Positions 48,701-60,900 of a stretch of DNA of 64,000 nt are shown piece after piece; position 1 is the stretch's first letter, and each line of letters opens with the position of its first letter. A program made the position numbers and the translations under genes. Origin of the DNA: Tigriopus japonicus (lineage: Eukaryota; Arthropoda; Copepoda; Harpacticoida; Harpacticidae); NCBI GenBank assembly GCA_010645155.1, contig JAAGOF010000300.1, positions 1,417,427-1,481,426 on the forward strand. Direction: 5' to 3'. The notes under the pieces were generated by a model. The model was not told the origin of the DNA. It made no database searches and saw nothing but the letters and a program-made list of their open reading frames with translations.

Positions 48701-51700
48701 GTGTGTTCAAAGGCGAGGAGGAGGATTGATGGAAATCCGATACACTCTCTTCCAAGGATCGTTCCCCATTCAAAATGGAATCTTCACTGCTTTCAAATGA
48801 AGTGGAACAGCTCTTGTCTGGACCCTCTGACATGGGTTCCTCACCCCCTCCTCCACGAAGAAGGAGGTCGTTCAGAGGCTCAGTGCGGATTTGGAGAGGC
48901 TCAGACTTGGACGTGTCTATCACGAGTTTGTTATAAGAGCCTTCTTGGGTCGAGTCCTGCCTCTTTTGAGCCTCCTGTTGTACAAAGTAACTTTTCTGAT
49001 GATGTAACATGTTCTCAATGTTCTCGTTAACTAAATTGGTCAAATCAGACTTAATGGGGAGTCGAATGGGCTCGATTTTGTCCTCGAGAGCCTCACGCTC
49101 CAAAGTTTGAATGAGGTCACTCTCTGAGGCCACTTTACTCAATCGTTTCTCACTGAAAATGAACCTTTTGGCCGCTGAGTTGCTGTCACTGGATTTCACT
49201 TTGAATGAGCTCTGTTTGAACGTGGTGAATTGAGGTTTTTCACTTGGAGCCGGTTTGAATTTTCCCGTTCGGTTGTCTTCGTCACTAGTTCGTCGCTCAA
49301 ACACCCGAGGGACGACATTCGAGTTCAAAGCCACGTTATTGGGTTCGATTGGATCAGTTCCAGGAAATGTTCCTACATGGTTGTTGGTGGGGTTTTGCAT
49401 AACTCCATGGAACAGAGGCGACGCAAATGGTACATCGGTTCTCTTTTGTGGAACAGGCCGATTAAAGGTAGGCACTCTCGGAGCAGGGTATTTGCCGCCG
49501 TTCACAGCTCCTAGGCCTCCCGTTGTTGGCCCGGTAGGCCTTTTGGCCTTGTACGCTGCAAGGCCGTCACTACCAAGGTCGGTCTTGGAACGTTTGCTGA
49601 AGAACCGAGCATGCAGACTGCTCTTCTGGGGAGGCCCAGACAAAAGAGAGCCAACAACTGCATTGGCATTACTGACACTTTTCTCGCCCTTTGACTTGCT
49701 GGACGAACCACTTCCAGTGGCAGCCTTGTTATTGGACTTGGAGGTCTTCTTGGTGGGCTCGTTGACAACAGACGTTTTCTTCGAGGACGTCTTGCTGTTA
49801 ATGCTGCTATGATTAACTGAGGGAACGGGAACACTTTGTTTGTTTTGAGGAGGCGGTGGAGAGGCCTCCTTAAGAGGGATTTTACTTCGCGGCAATGGGA
49901 CGGGTTTCCTCCGATCAATGCTTCGATTGGAATCTAGTGTGCCATTGTTGGCCTTGTTCGGAAATATGAGACCCTCGGTGTTCTGATAAGCCGAGATCCG
50001 ACTGGAAAGAAAACAAAAAAAGAAATTTGAGTCTCAAGCATAGGAGCATCATCCATCCGTTGTGGTGCAGAAGATCAGGGCCCCCGCAACATTTGCTGTA
50101 GTGCTTTGCAGTATGCACACTTTTTGAGTGTTCTGCTTCCACACATCTACGTCGAAAACAAAACCGGTTCTCTAAATGTGAGGAGGAGAGCCGTTCGTAG
50201 GTGTAGAGAGGAATGCAATTGAAAATGGATCTTTAAGCTTGGCAAGAAGCCAGATCATCTTTTCTCCTCACGAATACAATCATTACAATCTGCAGCTCCA
50301 AGGAATGCCCAATAACTGGAAACTCTCCAATTACAACAGGTCGATATTGTGTACCAAGCGTCCAATCACCTTCATTTCCAATATCGGTCTCGAGCTTAAT
50401 ACGTAACTTCTGTACATGTCCGTCCCTACGTCGGAAATCGGACCTGGATTTGGGTTGGTGTATGTACTCTTCGGTAACTTGTTAACAAGTCCGTTGTTAG
50501 TTAATCCTCACAGGACACTTCATTGGTTTCCCTTCTCTCTCTAGGGTCACTAAGGCAACTAAAAACTTTATGACGTGACCTGAAACTAATCTCCTTATTG
50601 TTCAATAATAAAAAAAAAGAAAACGGCGACTAACATGCTACAGCACAAGTGGGATGCATTTTGCAACGTGCTTGCCACATATCTTGCTTGTAATTGAACA
50701 TGGGGGTCTACAGATACTGAATGATGAGTAAGCCGAGTGTTTGGATTGCCAATTCCAAGAGAATCAAGTACACGTCGGTCGTTGGAAAATAAAAGGCATT
50801 TTAGTGCAAAACCGCAGCGAGGCCTTCTCATTCCAATGGTATCAAATTCAATTTGCCAGTGAAAACTAGTGAATGGACGAACGTCTCATTTGGATTACAT
50901 CATTCCCGAAAGGTGGCCAACAAAACAAAATCGATCAGAAGAACAATTGTTAGGAAAAAGCAGCAGACCATTCGTTCGTCCGTTCGTTCGATTCCGTCCA
51001 GAACGTGACTGATGATTGGCTTTTTGACTTGCCTGACTTGATAGAAGCCTCGTCTTCGTTTCATGGTTCTTTGGAATCAGTCCATTAGTTATTCACAAAC
51101 TTTCACGGTATTTCCCAATGAATCTCCAAGTCCTTATGACTCAAGTGCTGTTTTGTTCATCAATACAAATCACCTGGATCTTTCGCAAGTCCAATAACAA
51201 CCACCATTAGTCCTCCTAAATGACCATAACCTCGGCCAGAACCAAACTCTGGCATGCCCAGATTTCCCAAATCTCTAGATTATGAGGAGTCATGACCACA
51301 CTAGCGATAAGCTCTTTTTCAAACAAGTCCGATTACAAAAAGTTAAAAAAGAAAACATGGGCTAATAGAGGCATAATCTACAGAAAACACTCTCAAGACA
51401 CATCAAATATTAATAACTACAGTAAGTCGAATCTAGGTAGCTACTAGGTACTGTGGTAGTAAAGGTAAACCGTTTCTCACCCTTTGGTAGTCTTCAGTAG
51501 CAGGTCGGTACGACTGCCCTGCCCCTGAGGAGGGTCATGTCCTGTTTGTGCACCACCGTTGTTGTTGCTACTATTATTATTGTCGTTGTTGTTGTTGTTG
51601 TGGCCGGCCATCTCATTGCTGTTGGTAGTTCTCCTACCACGGATCGATTTCTCGTTTCCCTCACCACTAACCAACGAGGACTTTTCTTTCCCACCACCAT

Positions 51701-54700
51701 TCGCCAGCTGATGAAGATCATCGACAGGGTGGTGATTAGGTTGGTGGTGTTCAGTCGTCTTGGATAGTCCTGAAGACGACAACCGCTTTCCGTTGTGACT
51801 CAAGAGGGTCATTGCCGGAACACTATTAGCACTTTGGAGACTACTTCCCTCAGCTACACTCCAAGATTTCCGCTTGTCCAAGCCTTCAAAAGTGGGTCGT
51901 TTCTCCAGATTGGCACCGGATGTGAGAAGTAGAGCTCCGGCACTGATTTGTTTCGGAAGTTGAGCTGACACGCGGGCATCTTCTTCTTTGATCACATCGA
52001 TGCTGCTGTTTCGGTTGAACCCCGAGGAGCCATTCTGGGCCGAGGGCACGCCCCCAGGCAGGGCGTTATTTTGGTTATGAGACAGTAGGACCCTCTTATT
52101 GAGATCGGCGACGAGGATCGAGTCTAGGGAATTGCTGCGGTACCGTTCCTGGAACATGGATAAAAGCGTGGTGAGGATGATGATGATAATGTAGCAAGGC
52201 AATGATTGATTGAATGCTAAAGTTCGTACTGACAGTGAGTGTCCTTGCTTGATTAGTCACACCTAAGCTGTTTTTTTGCAAACTCTGATTGAGATTTGAG
52301 AATGTCAGACCTCAAACCGCTAGCTATGTTCGTAGCTGGATAGAGAAGGTATCGCTACTCGGGCAATATGAAATGTCAGATCCATTCCACTTCCAGATCA
52401 CTCAAGGTTGAAGGTGAAATCCGTTCGTTCCACTGGATTTCTGTTTTCCCAAAGATAAATTGAAATTATGTCAAGTTCGGGGTTGGGATGAAGACAAATG
52501 AACTTCAGACCCATATCGGAGGTGGGGTTCTATTATCCTCGTGGGGGAGCAAGGTTTTCCTTGGATGCAGAATAATTCCTTTTCCTGCTCGTCATCATGA
52601 ATCAATTTAAAAGGTGGTGCTAGTGGTGATGCATTCTTTTGATTCAAAGGCCCTTAAAATCCGATTGAATATCAGGAATGATACCTCTTGTCAGCAAACA
52701 AAGAAGCAAATGTAGTTAGTAGTAGTAAAAGGAGGAGGAGGAGGAAGTTGAATAGGTCCCTTTTCAAATGCCTCCAATTCGGACCACCACCATAAAAATG
52801 TAAATTTTAAACAATTCACTCCCATCAATTCATCCTGAATTTTAGTTTTGCATAAGGTAAAGAATATAGTAGCCGGAAACATATGCCTCTTTTCCTATGA
52901 ATAAATCTCTCATTCCTCAACTTTCTTGAAAGTTGCACTTTAACTAGAGAGAAAGAAAAAAGCTCTCGAAACTCCGAACTTCTCTACTAGACTGGAATGA
53001 ATTCCTTGGGAATGAGGTCTTGCAAAATTCTCGTTATGAAATGAGAAAACCTTGGTGCACGCATCAAAAATTGTGAAGCAATTAGTTTAAGCCAATTGAC
53101 TCACCTGGAACTTTGTATTCTCCAGAAACTGGTCGATAGGCCCGGAATTGGGCCTATGTTGGAGGTGATGTCGGCCTTCAGCGGGTGAGTAGCTATTGCG
53201 TTTGTTGTTGTTATTATTTGGGTTGTTGTTCATCTTGCCTAACTGATTTAGAGACTTGGCACTGAAAGTCGTCATAGGTGGATGATTTCGATTATAATCA
53301 CGAACATGGTTGGCTAGACTGTTGGGTGGCGAGTCCTGCATTGGACCGAGGGCGGGCATCGAACCGGGGTCTCCATATTTGCGACGCATGGCCTCGATTT
53401 CTTCAGGGTGGATCTCGACCACATATTTGGCGGGAGCATAAAATGGCCGTCGGTCAGTTCTTCGGATAACCTGCAATGAAGATCGAGACACTTTGCAATA
53501 ATTCCCTTTCTTTGACGGACATTAGCATACGTTAAAAAGAGCGGATTATTTTCACGCTTTGAAAAGGTCAGTACAGTTTCGGACGGTGCACATAAGTATA
53601 TTTTGAGAGAATTGGAGCCGGTCATTCGAGGTTCTTCCTTTGAAGTCCAGATATCTACTAAATAAGGACTTTTTTTCAGATACCCTTAGAGATACAGTGC
53701 CGTCCGCTTTTGTGAATCTCGGATGTATGAATCTGCTGGTTGTATAATAAAAAAAAAGCTGAGAACAAGAACAAATGGCTATTTCAGTGCTGCGATATGC
53801 CCCACAAATGAATCCGTCACGTCGGATGTATGAATCAATTGGTTTATTTTAACCCGGTATAAAACACCCTTTTGACAAGTGTTGCCATATTGGACTCTGT
53901 CCCGGCATTTGTGTCAATAAGTGTATCACAATGATAATCAAGGACATGAATTGAGGGTAAAAAACTGCGACATTGATTATTTGGTGATATCACGACACTT
54001 TTTGTAATAACATTGACACTCAAGATATATTTACCTATTTCTTAATGAATTTGAAGAATTAACATGTAAAATCTTAATCTTTGTACAAGGATTTAACTGT
54101 CCTACATTGGCATGTCTATAATCAGCCCAGAAGCACTGAATTTTTGGAGTGGGAGGCTAAAGAAAGATGAGAATTATGATTTCCAAAAGGATTAATTCTA
54201 TTGCGTTCTCCTGCAAACGAGACCTGGCTTGTATTCAGTATGTATGTATATTTGAACAAGAAGTGTTTCATTACACTTTTAAATTGGCATGATCAATTTG
54301 ATCCAAAAATGATGTTTCTTGCTCTCAAAGTGGTAGCTTTCAGAAAACTGCATATTTCAATTTTCAACTCAATCGAACGCCGGAGTGAAAAGTTATGCCC
54401 TCTCAAACTTATGCACTGCAGAGTGCATAGAATGAACGAGCTCGCCCTTTTGTGGTAAAGCAATTACCACAAAAGGGCTAGTTCAGTCAGTCTCGGTAGG
54501 ATTTACACTGAACTTTGAGAGCGCATAACTTTTGACTCCGAAGTTCGATTAAGCTGAAAATTGAAATACAAATTTAAGTCAACCAAGACAAGGTCTCATT
54601 TGTAGAAGAACTTTATTGCTTTGTTCCTACAAGAGATCATGATTCTTTTCATTAACCTCCCAGTCCAGTGAAATTCAGTGGTTCTTGAATCAGCAATGTT

Positions 54701-57700
54701 GATTTAATGAATCAGCCAAAATATTTATCTAGGCGATCGATCCATACAAGCCGCAGCCACTGTACTAATAACTGAGGGTGTCTGTAAATGTAGAACATTT
54801 CGCAAGGTCGACATACATTCAAAGCATTGCGTTATTCAAGGTGAGCCTTGTTTCAACTTTTTTTGGTCCTTAATTAGGTATTGTTGGCAAATCATAGAGT
54901 GAGACTGACAGAAAACTGGATGAGGGTCGGAATACAAATGAAGCCTGAAAGTCATCCTCGTAATTATATCCTTGGTTACTCCCACAAAGCGTATGTGACG
55001 ATCATATCAATAAAATAAGCCATGAATAATCCCAGAGTCACACATGATGAGAAAAAGAAGAGCTTCATCATTCACTGCAAAAACATTGCCAATGTTGGGA
55101 TCCACAACCAGAACTGATCCCAGTAATTGACATGTTTTAGAGAACTTTCAAAACATTTCCTGGAATCTGTTTTCTTAGCATGAATGTGTTTTTTCGAAGA
55201 GCGCTTTTGACCGAGATCTTAAATATTCAGATGAAGATATCAATGGTTATGGTAAAGGGACATTTACTACACAATCATGTCTTGGGAAATTTGGACATGA
55301 TACTTTGACCTGGTTTTGATCATGATTTTTGTTGGCATTTCTCACCACTTTCAAATACACGTAGTTTGTCATTTGTTCACAATTTCTTACCTTCCTTGGC
55401 ATATGTTATCGTGTGAAATCTAGTTTTGAATGACTTTGTTGGGATCTAAAACCAGTTAGAGTTGGTTGTTGCATAGTTGCAAGAAAATATGTCCGAAATG
55501 TGTTACAACTTCTTATCTTACTTGTATTTTAATAATGATACTCGAAACTTTAAGCCAATTTATGATGTTAATTTCCAAAACCATTATGAAAACATCTGTG
55601 GAAAATCGATTGAAACTGTCGACACTTTTTTAACATAAATAAAAGCAATTTTGATTACATACGTGGGGCAAAATTATTTTAATGAAGCGATAGTTTGAGT
55701 AAAAAACGCGACTGGGAAGAGTTTGCCTTATCTTATCTGATATCCTGAATTGAGAAGCGTGTCGCAATAATGTTGTTTATAGATTTATAGATTAGAAATT
55801 GCACAAGAAAAGGATTTTCTTACATTAATCACCGATTCTTTTTGCCCAAACAAATCGAAATTGTGGCCCAGAAATAGAAAGTTATGCCCACTTCGTGCCA
55901 AGCATTCTAAACCCCAATCAGTCGATTCTCATTTGGCCAATCCCCTGTTTACACCAGAACTGAGCCATTATAAAGCCCCCCACCAAAGTCCGCTTTAATT
56001 GGACTGTCTTTCATGATCAACCACCATCACAAGGTGCCTTTACACTGAAGCCATCTTGAGTTACACAATGCATGGTTTCGGAACCATCTCATCGGTCTTC
56101 CCGAAAAGGAGGCCTCACAATCATAATAAGTAGACAAAGTCAACTTACTACTGTATCCTTGAGAACCTAGTCGGTTGGTGCCCTCCTGATGGTCCTATGA
56201 GTACACTTTTTCAGGGTCAGAGCTCAAGCCAACAGATGCCAGGGGGGGTAAGTCTATTTAAGGAAGTATAATGGCAAATTATACTGATTACCTGACATCC
56301 TTTGCTCCAATTTTGAGGGTACCTTGGTGATGCACTTTCATTATCTAGCTCAACTCAGGGATATCAACAAGGTGCCAGTGTCAATTTGAAGCCTAAGAAT
56401 CTTCTTCAACAAGCATGGATTTAGCAAATGTCAAGTTTTCTTTTTATCACACCGTCGTCTCTCAACGACACCAACTGGTGTGAAAACATATGGAAAAGCG
56501 TTTGACTAGTATGGATGTGCTCTGGCCTATCTTCTCTCTTTCCCTTCCGCACCCTCTGTCAAAACATTCAGATTTTGAAAAGACAGCGAGGGAATTAATG
56601 AATGACCCATTCAAGTGGCGGAGGAATAGTATGTATCCACGTTCACTGCACTTCACAACATCAACAGCTGAACCACATATTTCAATTTCTTTTTTGAACT
56701 GTCGTCTTTGGCCAATTGTGATAAACTGGACTTCCTTGACGAGACTACAAAGGCCGATAAGAGTTGTGGGCAAAGTCTTCAAATATGGACTATTTGCTGC
56801 TTAAATGAAACTGAAAGAGGGGAACGTTGTTATCAATTTGAGTCAATCTTGGGAGGCGTGTTTTCAAAGTGAAGAAATGGTGAGATTATAAAGAGAGAGA
56901 AAAAATCAGGATCATTGTGAGGGTTGAAGTCTTCTTCAATATGTCACGGATGAGGGCCAAATCTCGTCGTGACTGAAGTGATGTAGAATATATGTGCAAC
57001 TAATGCGCTGGAGTGTGCGATATCGATGACAGAGTTATGACAATATTGCGCAATGGACATCGTGGTAAACAAAATAGTATGTGTCAAGCCTTACCAAATT
57101 CAATCCTTCATGCGTAGAAAATTAGATGCTATCTTTCGTATTTGTCCATTGTAAGTGCAGTAATTCGAATAGCTCGAATATTCAAAAAACAAGTCAATTT
57201 GTCAGTGACCAGGGAGTATACTAGAGGAACGTTAATCTAACTCAATTTTGGCATAATAGATCTGTTCAAATTATTGTTGTTAGCAAGTGACCTAATAGGA
57301 CACTCATGTAGAAGGTTAATAAGCACAAAGAAGTTCAGATGAAGTATAGTCAAAATAACCATGCTCTTGTAAGAGTGGACAATAGGTACACGACACGTTT
57401 TGTGTCGAAGTTCGAGACAAACTTCGACATCCTGGATGAGCAGCCTCGCAACCTCTAGCGGAGAGCTCCTTACAAGCCAAAGGAAAAATTGAATCCGTGA
57501 TTCTGAAGTTTACGATGTAAAATGTGTCGTGTAGCGGAGACTTAAATCTCAGCTCAATGTAGCTCCTACACAGCTGAAGTACTAGGACGTTCCTTTGGAA
57601 TGGTTATTTGACTATACTTCGCCCTACCCTCTTGGTGCCGTTAACATGTGACCTCCCATGTATAAATTTGGCATAGTCTTACCTGCCACCAATCATTGTT

Positions 57701-57934
57701 GGTCTTGTTGATGAGAAGGAGCACTTCCCTCTCCTTCATGAAGACTTTCTTGCCATCCTCGGCGGTGTACTCGAAGTCGAACACTACACTGACAAACTTT
57801 TGATCCTGCATCATCACACTCGACATGGAAGACGACGATGAGCCGAGTAATAATTTGTTCTTCTTATTAGTGCTGGTGCTGTTATTACCACTACTCGCCT
57901 GGCTTGAAAATACCAACGAGCCTTGCTTGTGCAT
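45776..57934 (-). CDS. RhoGAP with SH3, WW and PH domains (1595 aa, nine exons)
   Basis: Exons: 57934-57683, 53470-53105, 52148-51481, 50001-48597, 48531-48414, 47994-47819, 47743-47482, 47394-46760 and 46681-45776; all junction phases agree and the sum is 4788 bases. An SH3 domain lies at about 46-105 (VVFDFEYTAEDGKKVF...DWW...YVVEI), split by intron 1. A long Ser/Asn-rich linker follows, then WW1 at about 900-935 (DWDEYEDASSGRKFYFNN...WKPP). A WW-like pair sits at about 998-1050, where the first Trp of one unit is Tyr. A PH domain is at about 1125-1255, and a RhoGAP domain is near 1425-1595 with the arginine-finger motif GVYRQSGN (Arg near 1444) and NLAIVFGPTL. This order matches ARHGAP12/15/27-type proteins, which switch off Rac/Rho GTPases at membranes. 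The start is the first ATG of exon 1; an upstream exon cannot be excluded. Confidence 0.92.
54212..54600. repeat. Foldback element in RhoGAP intron 1
   Basis: The core 54355-54566 is a near-perfect inverted repeat. Its centre is CTCGCCCTTTTGTGGTAA, a five-base loop, and TTACCACAAAAGGGCTAG. The outer arms carry TTTCAATTTTCAACTCAATCG opposite CGATTAAGCTGAAAATTGAAA. Weaker pairing extends outward to about 54212 and 54600. A block near 27465-27500 matches one arm, so this is a repeat family. Confidence 0.75.
57341..57620. mobile_element. MITE with ~22-base inverted ends
   Basis: GAAGTATAGTCAAAATAACC at the left is matched by the inverted GGTTATTTGACTATACTTC at the right. A second inner pair, TACACGACAC and GTGTCGTGTA, adds to the symmetry. 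There is no coding sequence, and no long target duplication is visible. It lies in the 3' half of the region just before exon 1 of the RhoGAP gene, within its first intron. Confidence 0.55.
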
Positions 57935-60900
57935 GTTGTTTCTGGCTTCCCACACGAAGCAATCCCAACAATCCCGATTTGGCCAAACACATAAGTAAAA
58001 GTGTGTCTTCCACACTCAATTAGGAGCTACAACTCTTCTCAGCTCTCTCTCTTTCTCTCCCACGAGCCAACGAGGGGATCTCGTTGGCGATTTCTCACTC
58101 ATAAGGAACGACCAAATCCGATGTGGGTGTCACAACGAATCCGATCACTTGACTTGATCATTCAAACACACACAAAAAGCTTGACTTTTTCCAATTTTCG
58201 ACCAGACAGACGTTGTCGGTCTGCTCTGCTCCCCCAATTTTCCGACTGAGAGTAGTTTTGTAGCAATGACGTCGACAGACGTTTTCGGAATCGTTCGAGT
58301 TCGCTCGATCTTTTAGTGTTGGCAAAAGGGACGAGGACGCGCCGTTTCCAGGTTCAATGTTCCAGGTGAAGGGTCCGCCCGTTGTGGGTGAGTTCATTGA
58401 GATACATAATCATATTCCACCCTCTAGAAAGAACAAGAGCAAAGTATTAGTGTGATCAAATTTCCAAGAGACTGAAGCGGGGAATAGTGTTTGCTATAGG
58501 AAAAGGGGACGAACGCGTGACCTCGCTCAAAGAATCAATTGAAGTCAGTCAGGCAACAGTTGAAATGAGCCGGGTCAATCTGGGATTGCTCACTTGAAAC
58601 ACGAGAAATCTCGCCCTTTTGGGATGAAAGTGACCCACTTTTGCATCCGCTTGATTTATCGTGGAAACTAATGTGAAAGAGGAGGGATATTGTTTGGCAG
58701 GAGGAAATATATTCCGCAGATCATGGTAAAAGAAGACACAAATCTCTCTCTGGGTTGAGCTCGTAAGCCTTTGAAAAGGCAAAGAAAACGTTGATGAAAG
58801 GAATTTCTCTTGCCCCAAGTCAAAGATGTTGTTGTTGTTCATTTCTGCACTGCGAGCGAGTCCTCAATGCAATCGAGGCATTTATTACTCTTCACCTGGA
58901 GCATTTGGCGCTCTAGAAAAAATGTGTCTTGTCCGTTTAGCCCTTCAAGAGAGAAGTGCTCCACAAACTAACCCTTTCCAACTTAGATCTATGTCATCCG
59001 AAAAGGTTAATGGACAAGGGAAACACGGCACGTACAGGAAATGGGAACTGATTTCCGAATTTAGATACGAATCTCATTACCGGGAGTGCTTGTTAGCACA
59101 CAAGTACTTCGAAATCGACTTCGGAGCCCTGAGCCAAAAATAACGAAAGAAGCAGAATAAAAAAAATCCCATTCATTGCACGTGGTATTTTCGAGTCTTG
59201 GCATTTCAGCCTCGCCCAAACTCGAAGTCCATGAATGTCTGGTTGCCAAACCTTGAACTAAACTTTTTATTTAATCGTAAACTAGTCATGGGTTCGTTGG
59301 TTCGAATCCCAGGCTGGCCGAATATCCAACACAAGCTATTTTAAATGAGCGAACTGAGGTCACTATCAAGGGTGACAAGGTAACAATCAATTCTCGCATC
59401 TGGTCCGAATTTCAGACTCGGACTCTGAAACAAACTTCTTTTAAAGAACCGGGTGGGAAACGACAGACAGATGAGAGGGAATGCTCTAACAATGTTTTGC
59501 AGTCGACTCAAAAATCTGGAGCTTAGTAAACAACAATTGGTTCATCGTGTTCCCGTGACGATGAAGCCATAAGACAGACTTTTGTCACCTGATGAGCTCG
59601 ATTCTAGACGAAATGGACGGTAATTTCTTTTGATAACTTGCCATATGGTCCTCGATAGTGACAAACTATGTTTTGCTAGGGTTGAAGAATCACTTGATGA
59701 TGTAACACTTGTTTTTTGGAACACGCTCAAAAACAATTCGAAAGTGAACTCGAAACTGCAATTCTCGAATAAACATGCTCAGATCAGGTTTTTCTTCAAG
59801 AAGGTGCCTCATTTTGCTTCGGCAGAGATAGATCTTGGTCTATTTGGCTTAGAGGCAATTTAGACAAATTCTGGTTCACAGATCCTAATCGAATTGCCTC
59901 CTCCAACATCTTGAGCATTTCGGAATAGAAATCAACAAGATGAGAAACATCCTTAAGTGCTCCTTCCAATAAAGTTTTGAGAAAAAACGGACTGTTCTAG
60001 CAAATCAACTTGGAATTACTGGATCCAGGGCTTTAAACCAATCAAACCCTCTGCGAGAAAAAAGCCATTTTGAAACCAACTTGACGGATAAAGAAGCCCC
60101 GCAATTTGTCTTCCAATTTGGGACGAAGGATCTTTCACCTCTGTCACAGGGTTTGTTGTCGATATCCTCATTCGTTTGACAGAATTGGGCGTCATCTCTT
60201 ATTGGATATCGTCTTGAACAACCACCACCACCACCAAAACTACCACAATGACGGTAATTGATGGAAAGTTTTAAATTGCCGCGATTAAGAAAGTTTGAGT
60301 CACATCAGAGGAAGAGGAGAAGGAATGCTTTATTTTTATCCTCAAACCCCTATTTGGCTCCGTTCTCACAAGTTCTTAAAAAGAAAGGTCATTCGTCGTG
60401 GAGGAATTCTTGTTCATGATTGAAAACTCCAATGTTTCATTGCATAATCCGACATGCTTCTCGGTTTTCTTTGCTGCCCGACATCATCTGTTGATCGTGG
60501 CGACCTTGGCATGAATGAAAAAAGAGTTATCAAGATCGTGAAATTTCATTCCATTCATATAACTTGAAACCTCATCATGAGGATCGCTTTTTATTGACAT
60601 CCAAGGCATTTCGGAACCTAATTTCGTGGCTTTTAAGGGTCCTTCTGGGCTCATAAAGGCTCAGGTGGAAGTCGTCGTGAATTGCTTCTGCATCTTGACA
60701 ACTTGAAAATGGCAAAAGTTCACTCCAATCTTGACGACGGAAAGTGAAATGGAACAAGACGAGAGAGACGCACTAGAACCCTGTCTTTGCTCTACATGTA
60801 GTAGTGTAGTAGTTTTTGCTCCCATCCTCACGGATCCTCTGTCCATTCCTCAAATTTGTCTCCATGCGTTTTCAATTTCTGGTTTCTAATCCTGTTCAAG

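Noticed and set aside
48545..49812. Long plus-strand open frames opposite the RhoGAP linker exon
   Set aside because: They mirror a real minus-strand exon whose low-complexity codons leave the antisense strand open; no domain or splice support.
59280..59330. B-box-like GGTTCGAATCCCAGGC suggesting a tRNA
   Set aside because: No A box, no acceptor stem and no anticodon arm could be found upstream; at most a worn SINE tail.
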